NCBI RefSeq assembly: GCF_002159175.1 | Contig: NZ_NFGZ01000032.1 | Location: 1 to 35,892, forward strand | Origin: Flavonifractor sp. An92 | GTDB taxonomy: Bacteria > Bacillota > Clostridia > Oscillospirales > Oscillospiraceae | DNA: 35,892 nucleotides | Direction of reading: 5' to 3' | Part shown: piece by piece, positions 7,823 to 15,738 of the stretch | Position numbering within the stretch: position 1 is the stretch's first letter | Layout of the letters: each line of letters starts with the position of its first letter | Notes under the pieces: model-generated | Seen by the model: the letters and a program-made list of their open reading frames with translations, nothing else | The model's database searches: none | What the model was told of the DNA's origin: nothing | Program-made: the position numbers and the translations under genes

Positions 7823-8958
7823 GCCTCTCCCTCCCAGATGTCCTCCATGAGCTCCTTGGCCAGCTTGCGCTGCTCCTCACTCATGGGCTGTCCGTTTTGG
7901 ATGCGGTAAAACTCCTCCAGCAGCTCCAGCGGGTCCTTCTGCTCCACGCTGGCCCCGCCCACGGGGGACAGGTTCGTCCGGGTGCGGAGGTTGTCGTAGT
8001 CCAGCTTCATCAGGTTGCGGTAGATCACCCGCAGCCGCCCCACCGCGTCGGGGACGTCGTCCTCGTCGGTGAGGGTGATGTGGACGTAGTCGTCCCGGTA
8101 GCTGGTGCCCCCATAGAAGCCCTTGAAGGTCAGCTCCTCGTAGGTGCCCCGCAGCTCCACCAGGTCCCGCAGGGGGCGCAGGGGCACGGTGCGGATCTGT
8201 ACGTCTCCCTTCTGCCCCAGCTCTACCACGGTGACCGATTTGTGGTGCTTCGCCTCGGAGAAGGAGTATTTCAGGGGGGTGCCGCAGTAGCGCACCGTCT
8301 CCCGCCCCACATACTGGGGGCCGTGGATGTGGCCCAGGGCCACATAGTCAAAGGGATCGAACACCGAAACGTCCACGTTGTCGGTGCCGCCCACGGCGAT
8401 GTCCTCCGAGTCGCAGCGGGAGGCGCCGGTGACGAACTGGTGGGTCACCAGCACGTTGCGCTCCGACGGGTCCACCCCCATGGCCTCCACGGCGGTGGCG
8501 AGGGCGTCGGTGTAGGAGGTGATCTCCCGGTCGGGGAAGCAGTGGCGGACGTGGATGGGCTTCACAAAGGGCAGCAGCCAGAGCCGCACCGTTCCATAGC
8601 CGTCCTCCAGCTCGATGGGCTCCACCTTGCCGTCGTACACCGGGGCCAGGTACACGCCGCTTCCCTCCATCAGCCGCCCGCCGAAGGCCACGCGCTCGGC
8701 GGAGTCGTGGTTGCCGCTGATGACGAACACCTTTTGCCCCATCCGGGACAGGCGCACCAGAAAGTCGTCCAGCAGGGCCACCGCCTCGGCGGAGGGCATG
8801 GATTTGTCATAAATATCGCCGGCGAGCAGGATGCCGTCGGGGGCCTCCTCCTCCACGATGCGCAGGATCTCGTTCAAAATGTACTGCTGGTCCTCCAGCA
8901 TGGAACACTCATTGACCCGCTTGCCCAGATGCAGGTCGGAGAGATGAATGAATTTCAT
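7819..8958 (-). CDS. sbcD: SbcD, nuclease subunit of SbcCD
   Basis: A 379-residue Mre11-type metallophosphoesterase, partner of SbcC. Metal-binding motifs appear in order: DLH (Asp8-His10), GDIYD (47-51), GNHDS (82-86), and later THQ and GHIH. The start at 8958 gives MKFIHLSDLHLGK, the canonical beginning. AAGGAG lies 7 bases upstream, whereas a seven-codon upstream extension lacks a ribosome site. It follows the radical SAM gene by 73 bases, with a hairpin in the gap, and probably shares the transcript starting near 11230. It overlaps sbcC by four bases. Confidence 0.96.
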   Translation of the reverse strand: MKFIHLSDLHLGKRVNECSMLEDQQYILNEILRIVEEEAPDGILLAGDIYDKSMPSAEAVALLDDFLVRLSRMGQKVFVISGNHDSAERVAFGGRLMEGSGVYLAPVYDGKVEPIELEDGYGTVRLWLLPFVKPIHVRHCFPDREITSYTDALATAVEAMGVDPSERNVLVTHQFVTGASRCDSEDIAVGGTDNVDVSVFDPFDYVALGHIHGPQYVGRETVRYCGTPLKYSFSEAKHHKSVTVVELGQKGDVQIRTVPLRPLRDLVELRGTYEELTFKGFYGGTSYRDDYVHITLTDEDDVPDAVGRLRVIYRNLMKLDYDNLRTRTNLSPVGGASVEQKDPLELLEEFYRIQNGQPMSEEQRKLAKELMEDIWEGEA

Positions 8959-8986
8959 GATTCTGCTCCTTTTTCCCAAATGCGCG

Positions 8987-9016
8987 CCAGGCGGCGGTCG
9001 ATATGCCGCCGCCTGG
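8987..9016. repeat. Hairpin between the radical SAM gene and sbcD
   Basis: A perfect 11-bp stem, CCAGGCGGCGG with its complement, encloses an 8-base loop. No T-run follows on either strand, so it is a poor classical terminator. It may stabilise or partly attenuate the minus-strand transcript ahead of sbcDC. Confidence 0.5.
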
Positions 9017-9031
9017 ATCTGATCGGGTGTG

Positions 9032-9916
9032 TTACAGGGCCCGGCCGTACTCGCTGCGCAGCAGCTCCTCGTCCCCCAGGGCCCGGTCGATGGCCTCCAG
9101 CATGGCCTCCCGGTCCTCGGGGAGGCCGCCCTTCAGCGGCAGGTAGTTGGAGGCGTGGTCGCTGGTGAAGTGGAGCGGGTCCACCGTCAGTCCGGCCACC
9201 AGTCCCCGGTTCTCCAACAAAGCCTCCCGGCCGGTGATGAGCTGGAACTCTCCCCGCTCCACCTGGTCGCCCAGCTCGGTGCCCGGCTCGGGCAGGTAGG
9301 TGAGGGCGGACAGGTGCCGGGGCTTCATGGCGTTCATCATCTCCACCGTGGCGGCGATGTGGCGGCGGGAGGGCTCGCCCGGTCCGGCCAGGCCCAAAAT
9401 CACCATGACCCACAGGTCAAAGCCCGCCTCCCGCAGGCGGATGCCGGCCTCCAGCATCTGGGCGGCATTGACCCCCTTCTTGATGGCGTGGAGGAGCTGG
9501 TCGTCTCCCGTCTCCACCCCCAGGTACACCCGGTAGAGCCCCGCCTCCCGCAGGCGGCGCAGGTCCTCCGGCGACTTGGCCAGTGTGGACCGGGGCCCGG
9601 CGTAGGCGGTGACCCGCTCCAGCTCCGGGAAGGTGGCGTAGAGCTTCTCCAGAATGGCCAGGAGCTGGTCGGTGGGCATGACGATGGAGTCCCCGTCGCA
9701 GAGGAACACCCGCTTCACGCTCCGGCCCAGGCGGTCGTAGTAGGCCTTGGCCATGGCGATGTCCTCAAAGATATCAGCCAGCGGGCGGATGTGGAAGCGC
9801 TTATCCTTGTACATGCCGCAGAAGGTGCACTGGTTGTGGGAACAGCCCACCGTCACCTGCAAGAGGTAGCTCTTCCACTCTCCGGGGGGCCGGTAAATGG
9901 TGCCTTCGTAGCGCAT
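9032..9916 (-). CDS. Radical SAM protein of unknown reaction
   Basis: A 294-residue radical SAM enzyme. The presumed 4Fe-4S ligands are Cys25, Cys30 and Cys33 in GCSHNQCTFC, which is CX4CX2C rather than the usual CX3CX2C. The motif is followed by MYKDKRF. A glycine-rich SAM segment (LGVETG) and the barrel strand pattern of the Elp3/MiaB/HemN-like superfamily follow, and the C-terminus has a DHASNYLPLKGGL segment. There is no B12-binding, TRAM or SPASM extension. The ATG follows the hisC stop with no gap (TGA then ATG), so it is coupled to hisC. The substrate is unknown, and the context does not show a pathway. Confidence 0.85.
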   Translation of the reverse strand: MRYEGTIYRPPGEWKSYLLQVTVGCSHNQCTFCGMYKDKRFHIRPLADIFEDIAMAKAYYDRLGRSVKRVFLCDGDSIVMPTDQLLAILEKLYATFPELERVTAYAGPRSTLAKSPEDLRRLREAGLYRVYLGVETGDDQLLHAIKKGVNAAQMLEAGIRLREAGFDLWVMVILGLAGPGEPSRRHIAATVEMMNAMKPRHLSALTYLPEPGTELGDQVERGEFQLITGREALLENRGLVAGLTVDPLHFTSDHASNYLPLKGGLPEDREAMLEAIDRALGDEELLRSEYGRAL

Positions 9917-10987
9917 TCAGTTCCCCTCCCCTCTCGTCAGCCGGCGGAGGGCCTCCACCAGGGCGTCCATCTCCTCCTCGGTGCCGATGGTGATGCGGAG
10001 ATGGTCCGCGATGCGGGGCTGGTTCCACCAGCGCACCAGGATGCCCGCCTCCCGCAGGCCGTCCAGCAGCTCCTTGCCGCTCCGGCCGGGGAAGCGAACG
10101 AAGAGGAAGTTGGCCTTGGAGGGGCAGACCTCAAAGCCCAGCTCGGTGAGCCGCCGGGCGGTCCCCTCCCGGGTGGCGGCGATTTTCTGGCAGGTTTCCG
10201 AAAAATAGGCCGCATCCTCCACCGAGGCCTTGGCCGCCGCCAGGGCCACCCGGTCCAGAGTGTAGGAGTTGAAGGAGTCCTTCACACAGCGCAGGGCGGC
10301 GATGAGGTTGGCGCTGCCCACGGCGTAGCCCAGGCGCATGCCCGCCAGAGAGCGGGACTTGGACATGGTGCGCACCACCAGCAGGTTGGGGCAGGTGTCC
10401 AGCAGAGACAGCGCGGTCTCCGTGCCGAAGTCCACATAGGCCTCGTCGATGACCACCGCCACGTCCGGGTTGCCCTTGCACAGCCGCTCCACGTCCGCCA
10501 GGGCCAGGGCCCGGCCGGTGGGGGCGTTGGGGTTGGGCAGAATGACGCCGCCGTTCTTTCCCAGGAAATCCTCCACCGGCAGCGAAAAGTCCTCCCGCAG
10601 GGGGATAGTGCGGTACTCGATGCCGAAGAGCCCAGCGTACACCGGATAAAAGCTGTACGTCACATCGGGGAACACCACCGGCTGCTCCGGCCCGAAAAAG
10701 GCCGCGAAGCAGAAGGCCAGGATCTCGTCCGAGCCGTTGCCCACAAAGACCTGCTCCTCCTTCACGCCGTGGAACTTGGCCAGCGCCGCGCGCAGCTCGG
10801 TGGCCTCCGGGTCGGGATAGAGCCGCAGGTCCCCGTTGGCGGCGGCACGGATGGCCTCCAGCGCCCCGGGGGCGGGCGGATAGGGGTTTTCATTGGTGTT
10901 CAATTTAATAAAGGTGCGGCCCCGGGGCTGTTCCCCCGGCGTATAGGGGACCATGTCCCGGATGCGGCTGCTCCAAAATTCTTTCAT
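9917..10987 (-). CDS. hisC: Histidinol-phosphate aminotransferase-like PLP enzyme
   Basis: A 356-residue class-II aminotransferase of the HisC branch, normally converting imidazole-acetol phosphate and glutamate to histidinol phosphate. Visible features are an N-terminal LNTNENPYPP substrate motif, NPNAPTG at 152-158, DEAYVDF at 181-187 and the PLP-binding Lys210 in TMSKSRSLAG. A conserved arginine follows in LRITIGT near the C-terminus. The ATG overlaps the DUF951 stop by four bases. No other his gene is nearby, so a role in aromatic amino acid transamination, known for some HisC proteins, or in a radical-SAM-linked pathway cannot be excluded. CobD-like threonine-phosphate decarboxylase is less likely from the motif pattern. 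Confidence 0.87.
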   Translation of the reverse strand: MKEFWSSRIRDMVPYTPGEQPRGRTFIKLNTNENPYPPAPGALEAIRAAANGDLRLYPDPEATELRAALAKFHGVKEEQVFVGNGSDEILAFCFAAFFGPEQPVVFPDVTYSFYPVYAGLFGIEYRTIPLREDFSLPVEDFLGKNGGVILPNPNAPTGRALALADVERLCKGNPDVAVVIDEAYVDFGTETALSLLDTCPNLLVVRTMSKSRSLAGMRLGYAVGSANLIAALRCVKDSFNSYTLDRVALAAAKASVEDAAYFSETCQKIAATREGTARRLTELGFEVCPSKANFLFVRFPGRSGKELLDGLREAGILVRWWNQPRIADHLRITIGTEEEMDALVEALRRLTRGEGN

Positions 10988-11175
10988 ACCTGTCCCTCGG
11001 TCCGTTTGATTTTTTTGATGCTCTTCTCCGCCTTGCTGCGGGGGAGCATCAGCTCATGCCCGCAGCCCTGGCATTTCAGGCGGAAATCCATGCCCACCCG
11101 CAGCACCAGCCACTCCCGGCTGCCGCAGGGGTGCTCTTTTTTCAGCTCCAGAAGGTCGCCCACCCGGACGTCCAT
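10984..11175 (-). CDS. DUF951 small protein
   Basis: A 63-residue basic protein matching the DUF951 family, small conserved Firmicute proteins of unknown function often found near translation or chromosome-maintenance genes. It has a start like a small beta-barrel (MDVRVGDLLELKKEHPCGS), then C35-x2-C38 (CQGCGH) with Cys17, which could form a zinc-ribbon-like site. The end is lysine/arginine-rich. The start at 11175 is supported by AAAGGAG about 9 bases upstream. A 53-codon upstream extension would cross the promoter at 11233-11261 and is rejected. First gene of the DUF951-hisC-radical SAM operon. Confidence 0.85.
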   Translation of the reverse strand: MDVRVGDLLELKKEHPCGSREWLVLRVGMDFRLKCQGCGHELMLPRSKAEKSIKKIKRTEGQV

Positions 11176-11232
11176 GGTCCTCTCTCCTTTCCCGCGCCCA
11201 CGCTCCGGCGCGGCGTTCCATGACTTTCTCTC

Positions 11233-11261
11233 ATTATAAATTCCCCGCGCTCCCCTGTCAA
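11233..11261 (-). promoter_or_regulatory. Consensus promoter for DUF951-hisC-radical SAM(-sbcDC)
   Basis: On the minus strand TTGACA (11261-11256) and TATAAT (11238-11233) are separated by 17 bases, a perfect match to the sigma-A consensus in boxes and spacing. The predicted start near 11226 gives about 50 bases of leader before the DUF951 ATG. It suggests strong constitutive expression. Confidence 0.9.
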
Positions 11262-11321
11262 TTCCCGGGAGAGAGGCGCATATAGTGTACGGAATCTCGC
11301 GCTGGAAGCGGAAAGGATCTG

Positions 11322-12263
11322 GTGGATGTGACATGCTGCTATCCCCCCGAGGGGCACCTTCTCAACACCGCGGAAAACCGGGCCGCCTGCGCCTCGCCCG
11401 AGGGCCTGCGCCGGGCCCTGGAGGCGCAGACCGTTCTGGAGGGCACCGCTCTGCTGTGCAGCGCCGGACACGATCTGACGGTGGACCTGGGCCACGGCCT
11501 GCGGGGGATCATCCCCCGGGAGGAGGCCGCCCTGGGCATCGCCGAGGGCAGCACCCGGGACATCGCCATCCTCGCCCGGGTGGGACGGCCGGTGTCCTTC
11601 GTGGTGGAGGCCCTGGAGGAGCGGGACGGCGTACTGTGCCCCCGGCTCTCCCGCCGGAAGGCCCAGCGCCGGGCCCTGGATGCCCTGCTGGAGACCTGCC
11701 GTCCCGGGGTCATCCTCCCCGCCTCCGTCACCCACCTGGAGCCCTTTGGGGCCTTCGTGGACCTGGGGTGCGGCGTGCCCTCCATGATCGGCATCGAGCA
11801 CATCTCGGTCTCCCGCATCGCCCACCCCTGCCAGCGCTTCTCCATGGGGCAGGACATCTATGCGGCGGTGCTGGGCCTGGACCGGGCGCGGGAGCGCATC
11901 TACCTGACCCACCGGGAGCTGCTGGGCACCTGGGCGGAGAACGCCGCCCCCTTCCAGCCGGGCATGACGGTGGCGGGAACCGTGCGGGGTATCAAGGACT
12001 ACGGGGCCTTCATCGAGCTGACCCCCAACCTCTCGGGCCTGGCCGAGCTCCAGCCCGGGCTGCGGGAGGGGGAGCGGGTGTCGGTCTACATCAAGTCCAT
12101 CCTCCCCCACCGGATGAAGATCAAGCTCCAGATCATCGGTCACCTGCCCCCCGCGCCTCCGGCGCCCCTGGTCTACTTCCACACCGAGGGCCGCCTCACC
12201 CACTGGCGCTACGCCCCCGAGGGCTGCACCCGGGTGGGCGGCGAGACCGTTTTTGCCGATTGA
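11322..12263 (+). CDS. Triple S1-domain RNA-binding protein
   Basis: A 313-residue protein with S1-type OB-fold segments at roughly residues 35-105, 127-195 and 210-275. The clearest are the second (GVILPASVTHLEPFGAFVDL) and third (GMTVAGTVRGIKDYGAFIEL). This resembles the short S1-like proteins of Firmicutes annotated as 30S ribosomal protein S1 homologs. They bind single-stranded RNA and may tune translation; no enzymatic domain is seen. The start is GTG at 11322 with GAAAGGA just upstream. A possible -10 (TATAGT, 11281-11286) lacks a good -35 box. Divergent from DUF951. The first repeat is degenerate, so only two domains may bind RNA. Confidence 0.85.
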   Translation: MDVTCCYPPEGHLLNTAENRAACASPEGLRRALEAQTVLEGTALLCSAGHDLTVDLGHGLRGIIPREEAALGIAEGSTRDIAILARVGRPVSFVVEALEERDGVLCPRLSRRKAQRRALDALLETCRPGVILPASVTHLEPFGAFVDLGCGVPSMIGIEHISVSRIAHPCQRFSMGQDIYAAVLGLDRARERIYLTHRELLGTWAENAAPFQPGMTVAGTVRGIKDYGAFIELTPNLSGLAELQPGLREGERVSVYIKSILPHRMKIKLQIIGHLPPAPPAPLVYFHTEGRLTHWRYAPEGCTRVGGETVFAD

Positions 12264-12369
12264 GGACAAAGGGCTGGTGTTAGGCCGGAAAACGTAGTAT
12301 ACTGGTCTCTGCGGCTCCGCGGTCCCAGCAGTGGGCGTGAATCCGGCCGCGGGAAGGTTTACGATTCCT

Positions 12370-13179
12370 ATGCCAAAGAAAAAGGCCAAGGGCTTCCGCC
12401 ACGTGGAACACCGGCGGGTCATGGCCGTCCTCTACACCCTACTGCGCCTGTCCGTCATCGGTATGATGATCGCCCAGTTCTTCAACAGGAACTATGAAAA
12501 CGTCTTTCTGTGTGTCCTGACGCTGGTGCTCTTCATCCTCCCCTCCCTCATCGAGCGGAAGTTCCAGGTGGATCTCCCGGACACGCTGGAGATCATCATT
12601 CTCCTGTTCATCTATGCCGCCGAGATTTTGGGGGAGATCCAGGCCTACTATATCATCTTCCCCTACTGGGACACCATGCTCCATACCCTCAACGGCTTCC
12701 TCTGCGCCGCCATCGGCTTTTCGCTGGTGGACCTGTTCAACCGCAACGAGCGCTTCTCCCTCCACCTGAGCCCGGTGTTCATGGCCATCACCGCCTTCTG
12801 CTTCTCCATGACCGTGGGCGTGCTGTGGGAGTTCTTTGAGTTCAGCATCGACCAGATCCTCCTCTTCGATATGCAGAAGGACACCGTCCTCAACACCATC
12901 TCCACCGTCATGCTGGACCCCGACCACGGCACGCTGGCCGTGGCCGTCAAGGACATCACCGACGTGATCCTGGTCCACTCCGACGGCACCCAGACCGCCC
13001 TGGGCTTGGGCGGATATCTGGACATCGGCCTTCACGACACCATGGCAGACCTGTTCGTCAATTTTATTGGCGCGTTGATCTTCTCCATTGTGGGCTTCTT
13101 CTACGTCCGCAGCCGCGGCAAGGGCCGTTTCGCCCGCCGCTTCATCCCCAAGGTGGTCCAGCCTCAGGACAACGATTGA
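12370..13179 (+). CDS. YjdF-like (DUF2238) six-helix membrane protein
   Basis: A 269-residue membrane protein with predicted helices near residues 17-36, 44-62, 72-90, 103-121, 135-158 and 226-246. A soluble loop of about 65 residues (160-225) precedes the last helix. Conserved-looking polar residues sit inside or next to helices: W100-D101 with His105 (WDTMLHTLNGF), W153-E154..E157 (LWEFFEF), and D223..D228 with N231 (DTMADLFVNFIGA). This pattern resembles E. coli YjdF/DUF2238, a family of unknown function. The ATG at 12370 follows GGAAGG by 12 bases; an upstream GTG (12331) has no ribosome site. A TATACT at 12298 may be the -10 of a weak promoter. The terminator at 13193 ends it. Confidence 0.7.
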   Translation: MPKKKAKGFRHVEHRRVMAVLYTLLRLSVIGMMIAQFFNRNYENVFLCVLTLVLFILPSLIERKFQVDLPDTLEIIILLFIYAAEILGEIQAYYIIFPYWDTMLHTLNGFLCAAIGFSLVDLFNRNERFSLHLSPVFMAITAFCFSMTVGVLWEFFEFSIDQILLFDMQKDTVLNTISTVMLDPDHGTLAVAVKDITDVILVHSDGTQTALGLGGYLDIGLHDTMADLFVNFIGALIFSIVGFFYVRSRGKGRFARRFIPKVVQPQDND

Positions 13180-13192
13180 GCCATTGCAAAAC

Positions 13193-13235
13193 AAAAACCG
13201 CGGCGCGCTGCCAGGCAGCGCGCCGCGGTTTTTTC
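13193..13235. terminator. Bidirectional terminator
   Basis: A long GC stem (AACCGCGGCGCGCTGCC and its complement around a single A) is flanked by A-rich sequence on the left and TTTTTT on the right. It lies between the convergent YjdF-like gene and the UgpC-type ATPase gene and should stop transcription from both sides. Confidence 0.9.
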
Positions 13236-13240
13236 GGTTC

Positions 13241-14359
13241 TTACAGCAGGTTGTTCTCGGTCTCGGGGTCGAAGAGGTGGATCAGGTCGCTGCGGAAGGT
13301 GAAGTTCACCTCAGCGCCGTAGTGGAACCCGCCGCGGTGCTCCTCGGGCAGGTCGGTGGTGGGGATGCGCAGGACCACGTCCTTGCCCTTGGCGTTGACG
13401 TGCAGATGCACCTCGCTGCCCATCATCTCGGACACGTCCACGGTGCCGCTGATGGTGGTCTCAGAGGGCGCGGCGGCGAAGGACACGTGCTCGGGACGGA
13501 TGCCCAGGATGATGTCCTTGCTGGGCACGTTGTTGGCCTTCAGGCCAGCCACGATCTTGGCGCTGGGGGTGACGGTGGCGTCCTGACACTTGACCACATA
13601 GCTGTCGCCGGTCTTCTCCAGACGGGCGTCGAAGAAGTTCATCTGAGGCATGCCGATGAAGCCGGCCACGAAGATGTTCTTGGGATGATCAAAGACCTCC
13701 TGAGGCGTGCCGATCTGCTGGATGAAGCCGTCCTTCATGATGACGATACGGTCGCCCAGAGTCATGGCCTCGGTCTGGTCGTGGGTGACGTAGATGAAGG
13801 TGGTGTTGATGCGCTGGCGCAGCTTGATGATCTCCGCGCGCATCTGGTTACGCAGCTTGGCGTCCAGGTTGGACAGAGGCTCGTCCATCAGGAAGACCTG
13901 GGGCTCACGCACGATGGCGCGGCCGATGGCCACACGCTGACGCTGGCCGCCGGACAGAGCCTTGGGCTTGCGCTGCAGGTACTGGGTGATATCCAGGATC
14001 TCGGCGGCTTCCTTCACCCGCTTGTCGATCTCCTCCTTGGGCATCTTGCGCAGCTTCAGGGAGAAGGCCATGTTCTCGTACACGGTCATGTGGGGGTACA
14101 GAGCGTAGCTCTGGAACACCATGGCGATGTCGCGGTCCTTGGGCTCCACGTCGTTCATGCGCTTGTCGCCGATGAGCAGATCGCCCTCGGAGATCTCCTC
14201 CAGACCGGCGATCATCCGCAGCGTGGTGGACTTGCCGCAGCCGGAGGGGCCGACCAGCACGATGAATTCCTTGTCCGCGATCTCCAGATTGAAGTCGTGG
14301 ACGGCGGTCACCTTGTTGTCATAGATCTTCTTGACGCCTTTGAGAGATACCGTTGCCAT
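13241..14359 (-). CDS. ugpC: UgpC/MsmK/MalK-type sugar ABC transporter ATPase
   Basis: A 372-residue ATPase of the carbohydrate-uptake-1 class that energises sugar ABC importers. Seen in order: Walker A GPSGCGKSTT (37-46), Q-loop in FQSYALYPH, ABC signature LSGGQRQR (135-142), Walker B/D-loop MDEPLSNLD (158-166), H-loop THDQTEA, then a regulatory TOBE/OB region from about residue 240. The start MATVSLKGVKKIY is typical, but no ribosome site is seen within 15 bases of the ATG; the nearest GGAGG is about 25 bases upstream. It has its own promoter about 200 bases upstream and no terminator separates it from nagA. The permeases in this island have no other ATPase, so it likely serves them. In Streptococcus pneumoniae MsmK is shared by several importers, including the sialic acid one; sharing here is inference. 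Confidence 0.94.
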   Translation of the reverse strand: MATVSLKGVKKIYDNKVTAVHDFNLEIADKEFIVLVGPSGCGKSTTLRMIAGLEEISEGDLLIGDKRMNDVEPKDRDIAMVFQSYALYPHMTVYENMAFSLKLRKMPKEEIDKRVKEAAEILDITQYLQRKPKALSGGQRQRVAIGRAIVREPQVFLMDEPLSNLDAKLRNQMRAEIIKLRQRINTTFIYVTHDQTEAMTLGDRIVIMKDGFIQQIGTPQEVFDHPKNIFVAGFIGMPQMNFFDARLEKTGDSYVVKCQDATVTPSAKIVAGLKANNVPSKDIILGIRPEHVSFAAAPSETTISGTVDVSEMMGSEVHLHVNAKGKDVVLRIPTTDLPEEHRGGFHYGAEVNFTFRSDLIHLFDPETENNLL

Positions 14360-14568
14360 ACTGTTTTGGGCCGTAGGGGCAATGCCTCCGCAAATACCCC
14401 CTTGTCCTTGGAGAGCGAAACTCCGCGGACATTACGACAGGTCTCCACACTGCCGCACCGCCGGCCTGGCGGATGTTCCTCCTTCATTTACGGCTCCCGC
14501 CGCCCTATTGAAATGGAGTAGGACGGAAGGGCCTGATTGGTGGCGCCCACGCGCCGGGGGATCGTCTT

Positions 14569-14597
14569 ATTATACGAATTCTTTACGGTTCTGGCAA
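14569..14597 (-). promoter_or_regulatory. Promoter for the UgpC-type ATPase gene
   Basis: On the minus strand TTGCCA (14597-14592) and TATAAT (14574-14569) are spaced by 17 bases. The predicted start near 14562 gives an untranslated leader of about 200 bases (14360-14561). I see no recognisable riboswitch fold in it. A separate promoter would let the ATPase be expressed when the sugar cluster is off. Confidence 0.7.
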
Positions 14598-14613
14598 GTG
14601 TTTTTTGGACAAA

Positions 14614-15738
14614 TTACAGGCTCCCGTGGACCACTTCACCCTTGAAGATGACAGCCTTGAGCTCCAGGTCCTCGTCCAGCACGGCCAGGTTGGCCAGCTT
14701 GCCGGTCTCGATGCTGCCCACGCGGGAGTAGATGCCGATGGCCTTGGCGGGGTTCACCGCGGCGGCCCGGACGGCATCCTCCAGGGGGATGCCGAAGGAG
14801 ACGGCGGTCTTCATGCAGTTCATCAGGTCGGTCACCGAGCCGGCGATGGTACCGTCGGCCAGAGTGGCCAGCTTGCCCTTCACGTTCACGTCCTGGCCGC
14901 CCAGGGTGTAGGCGCCGTCGGACATGCCCGCCGCGCGCATGGTGTCGCTGATGAGGATGACGCGCTTGGCGCCGAAGAGCTGGAACACGGCGCGGACCAT
15001 GCTGGGATGGATATGCACGCCGTCGCAGATGAGCTCCACCTTGCAGTCGGCGTCAAAGGCGGCGCCCACCACGCCGGGAGCCCGATGGGTAAAGCCGGGC
15101 ATGGCGTTGAAGAGGTGGGTCACCTGCCGGGCGCCGGCCCGGAAGGCGGCGGCGGCGGTGTCATAGTCGGCGGTGGTGTGGGCGATGGACACGGTGACCT
15201 CGTCAGCCACGGCCTGGATGAACTCCAGGGCGCCGGGCTCCTCGGGAGCCACCGACACCAGCTTCACCAGGCCCTCGGAGGCGTTCTCCAGCCGGCGGAG
15301 CATGGCCACGTCGGGGGCGTGGAGCCAGTCGCCGTTCTGGGCACCCTTCTTGGCGTAGGACAGGAAGGGACCTTCCAGGTTCACGCCGCACAGCATGGAG
15401 CCGCTCTTGCTGTTCTTCCGGTGCTCGGCGGCGTTGCGGCACACCTTGGTCAGCTGCTCCTCCAGCAGGGTCATGCCGGCGGGGCAGATCTGGGTGACGC
15501 CCCGGGAGAGCTCGTAGTCGGCCATGGCCTGGAGCCCCTCGGCGTCACCGTCGCTGAAGTCGTGGCCCATCGCGCCGTGGAAGTGCACGTCGGTGAGGCC
15601 GGGGATCACATAGTAGCCGGTCAGATCATAGGTCTGGCCGCAGTTGCTGGCGTCGGCGATGCAAGCTCCGTCGATGCACACGTCCCGCTGGACAAAACCG
15701 TCCCGGACGTCATAAACCTTACCGCCGGTTAGCCGCAT
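14614..15738 (-). CDS. nagA: N-acetylglucosamine-6-phosphate deacetylase
   Basis: A 374-residue amidohydrolase that removes acetate from GlcNAc-6-P to give glucosamine-6-P. Family landmarks are HFHG (His52, His54), the metal glutamate Glu122 in LEGPF, His187 in IAHT, His208 in THLFNAM and the catalytic Asp265 in ISDTM. The length is normal. The first ten bases overlap the end of nagB, so the two are translationally coupled and their products act in sequence. It is the last catabolic gene before the ATPase gene, with no terminator after it. Confidence 0.96.
   Translation of the reverse strand: MRLTGGKVYDVRDGFVQRDVCIDGACIADASNCGQTYDLTGYYVIPGLTDVHFHGAMGHDFSDGDAEGLQAMADYELSRGVTQICPAGMTLLEEQLTKVCRNAAEHRKNSKSGSMLCGVNLEGPFLSYAKKGAQNGDWLHAPDVAMLRRLENASEGLVKLVSVAPEEPGALEFIQAVADEVTVSIAHTTADYDTAAAAFRAGARQVTHLFNAMPGFTHRAPGVVGAAFDADCKVELICDGVHIHPSMVRAVFQLFGAKRVILISDTMRAAGMSDGAYTLGGQDVNVKGKLATLADGTIAGSVTDLMNCMKTAVSFGIPLEDAVRAAAVNPAKAIGIYSRVGSIETGKLANLAVLDEDLELKAVIFKGEVVHGSL

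Noticed and set aside
4526-7909. A 1127-codon plus-strand frame antisense to sbcC
   Set aside because: Same codon-bias effect; leucine- and glycine-rich with no recognisable fold, opposite a complete sbcC with all motifs.
14183-14465. A short minus-strand ATG frame of about 59 codons in the leader of the ATPase gene, beginning within the leader and ending inside the gene
   Set aside because: It overlaps the start of the ATPase gene in another frame, and its purine-rich sequence lies inside the frame, not before the ATG. No protein features; a regulatory leader peptide remains possible but unsupported.
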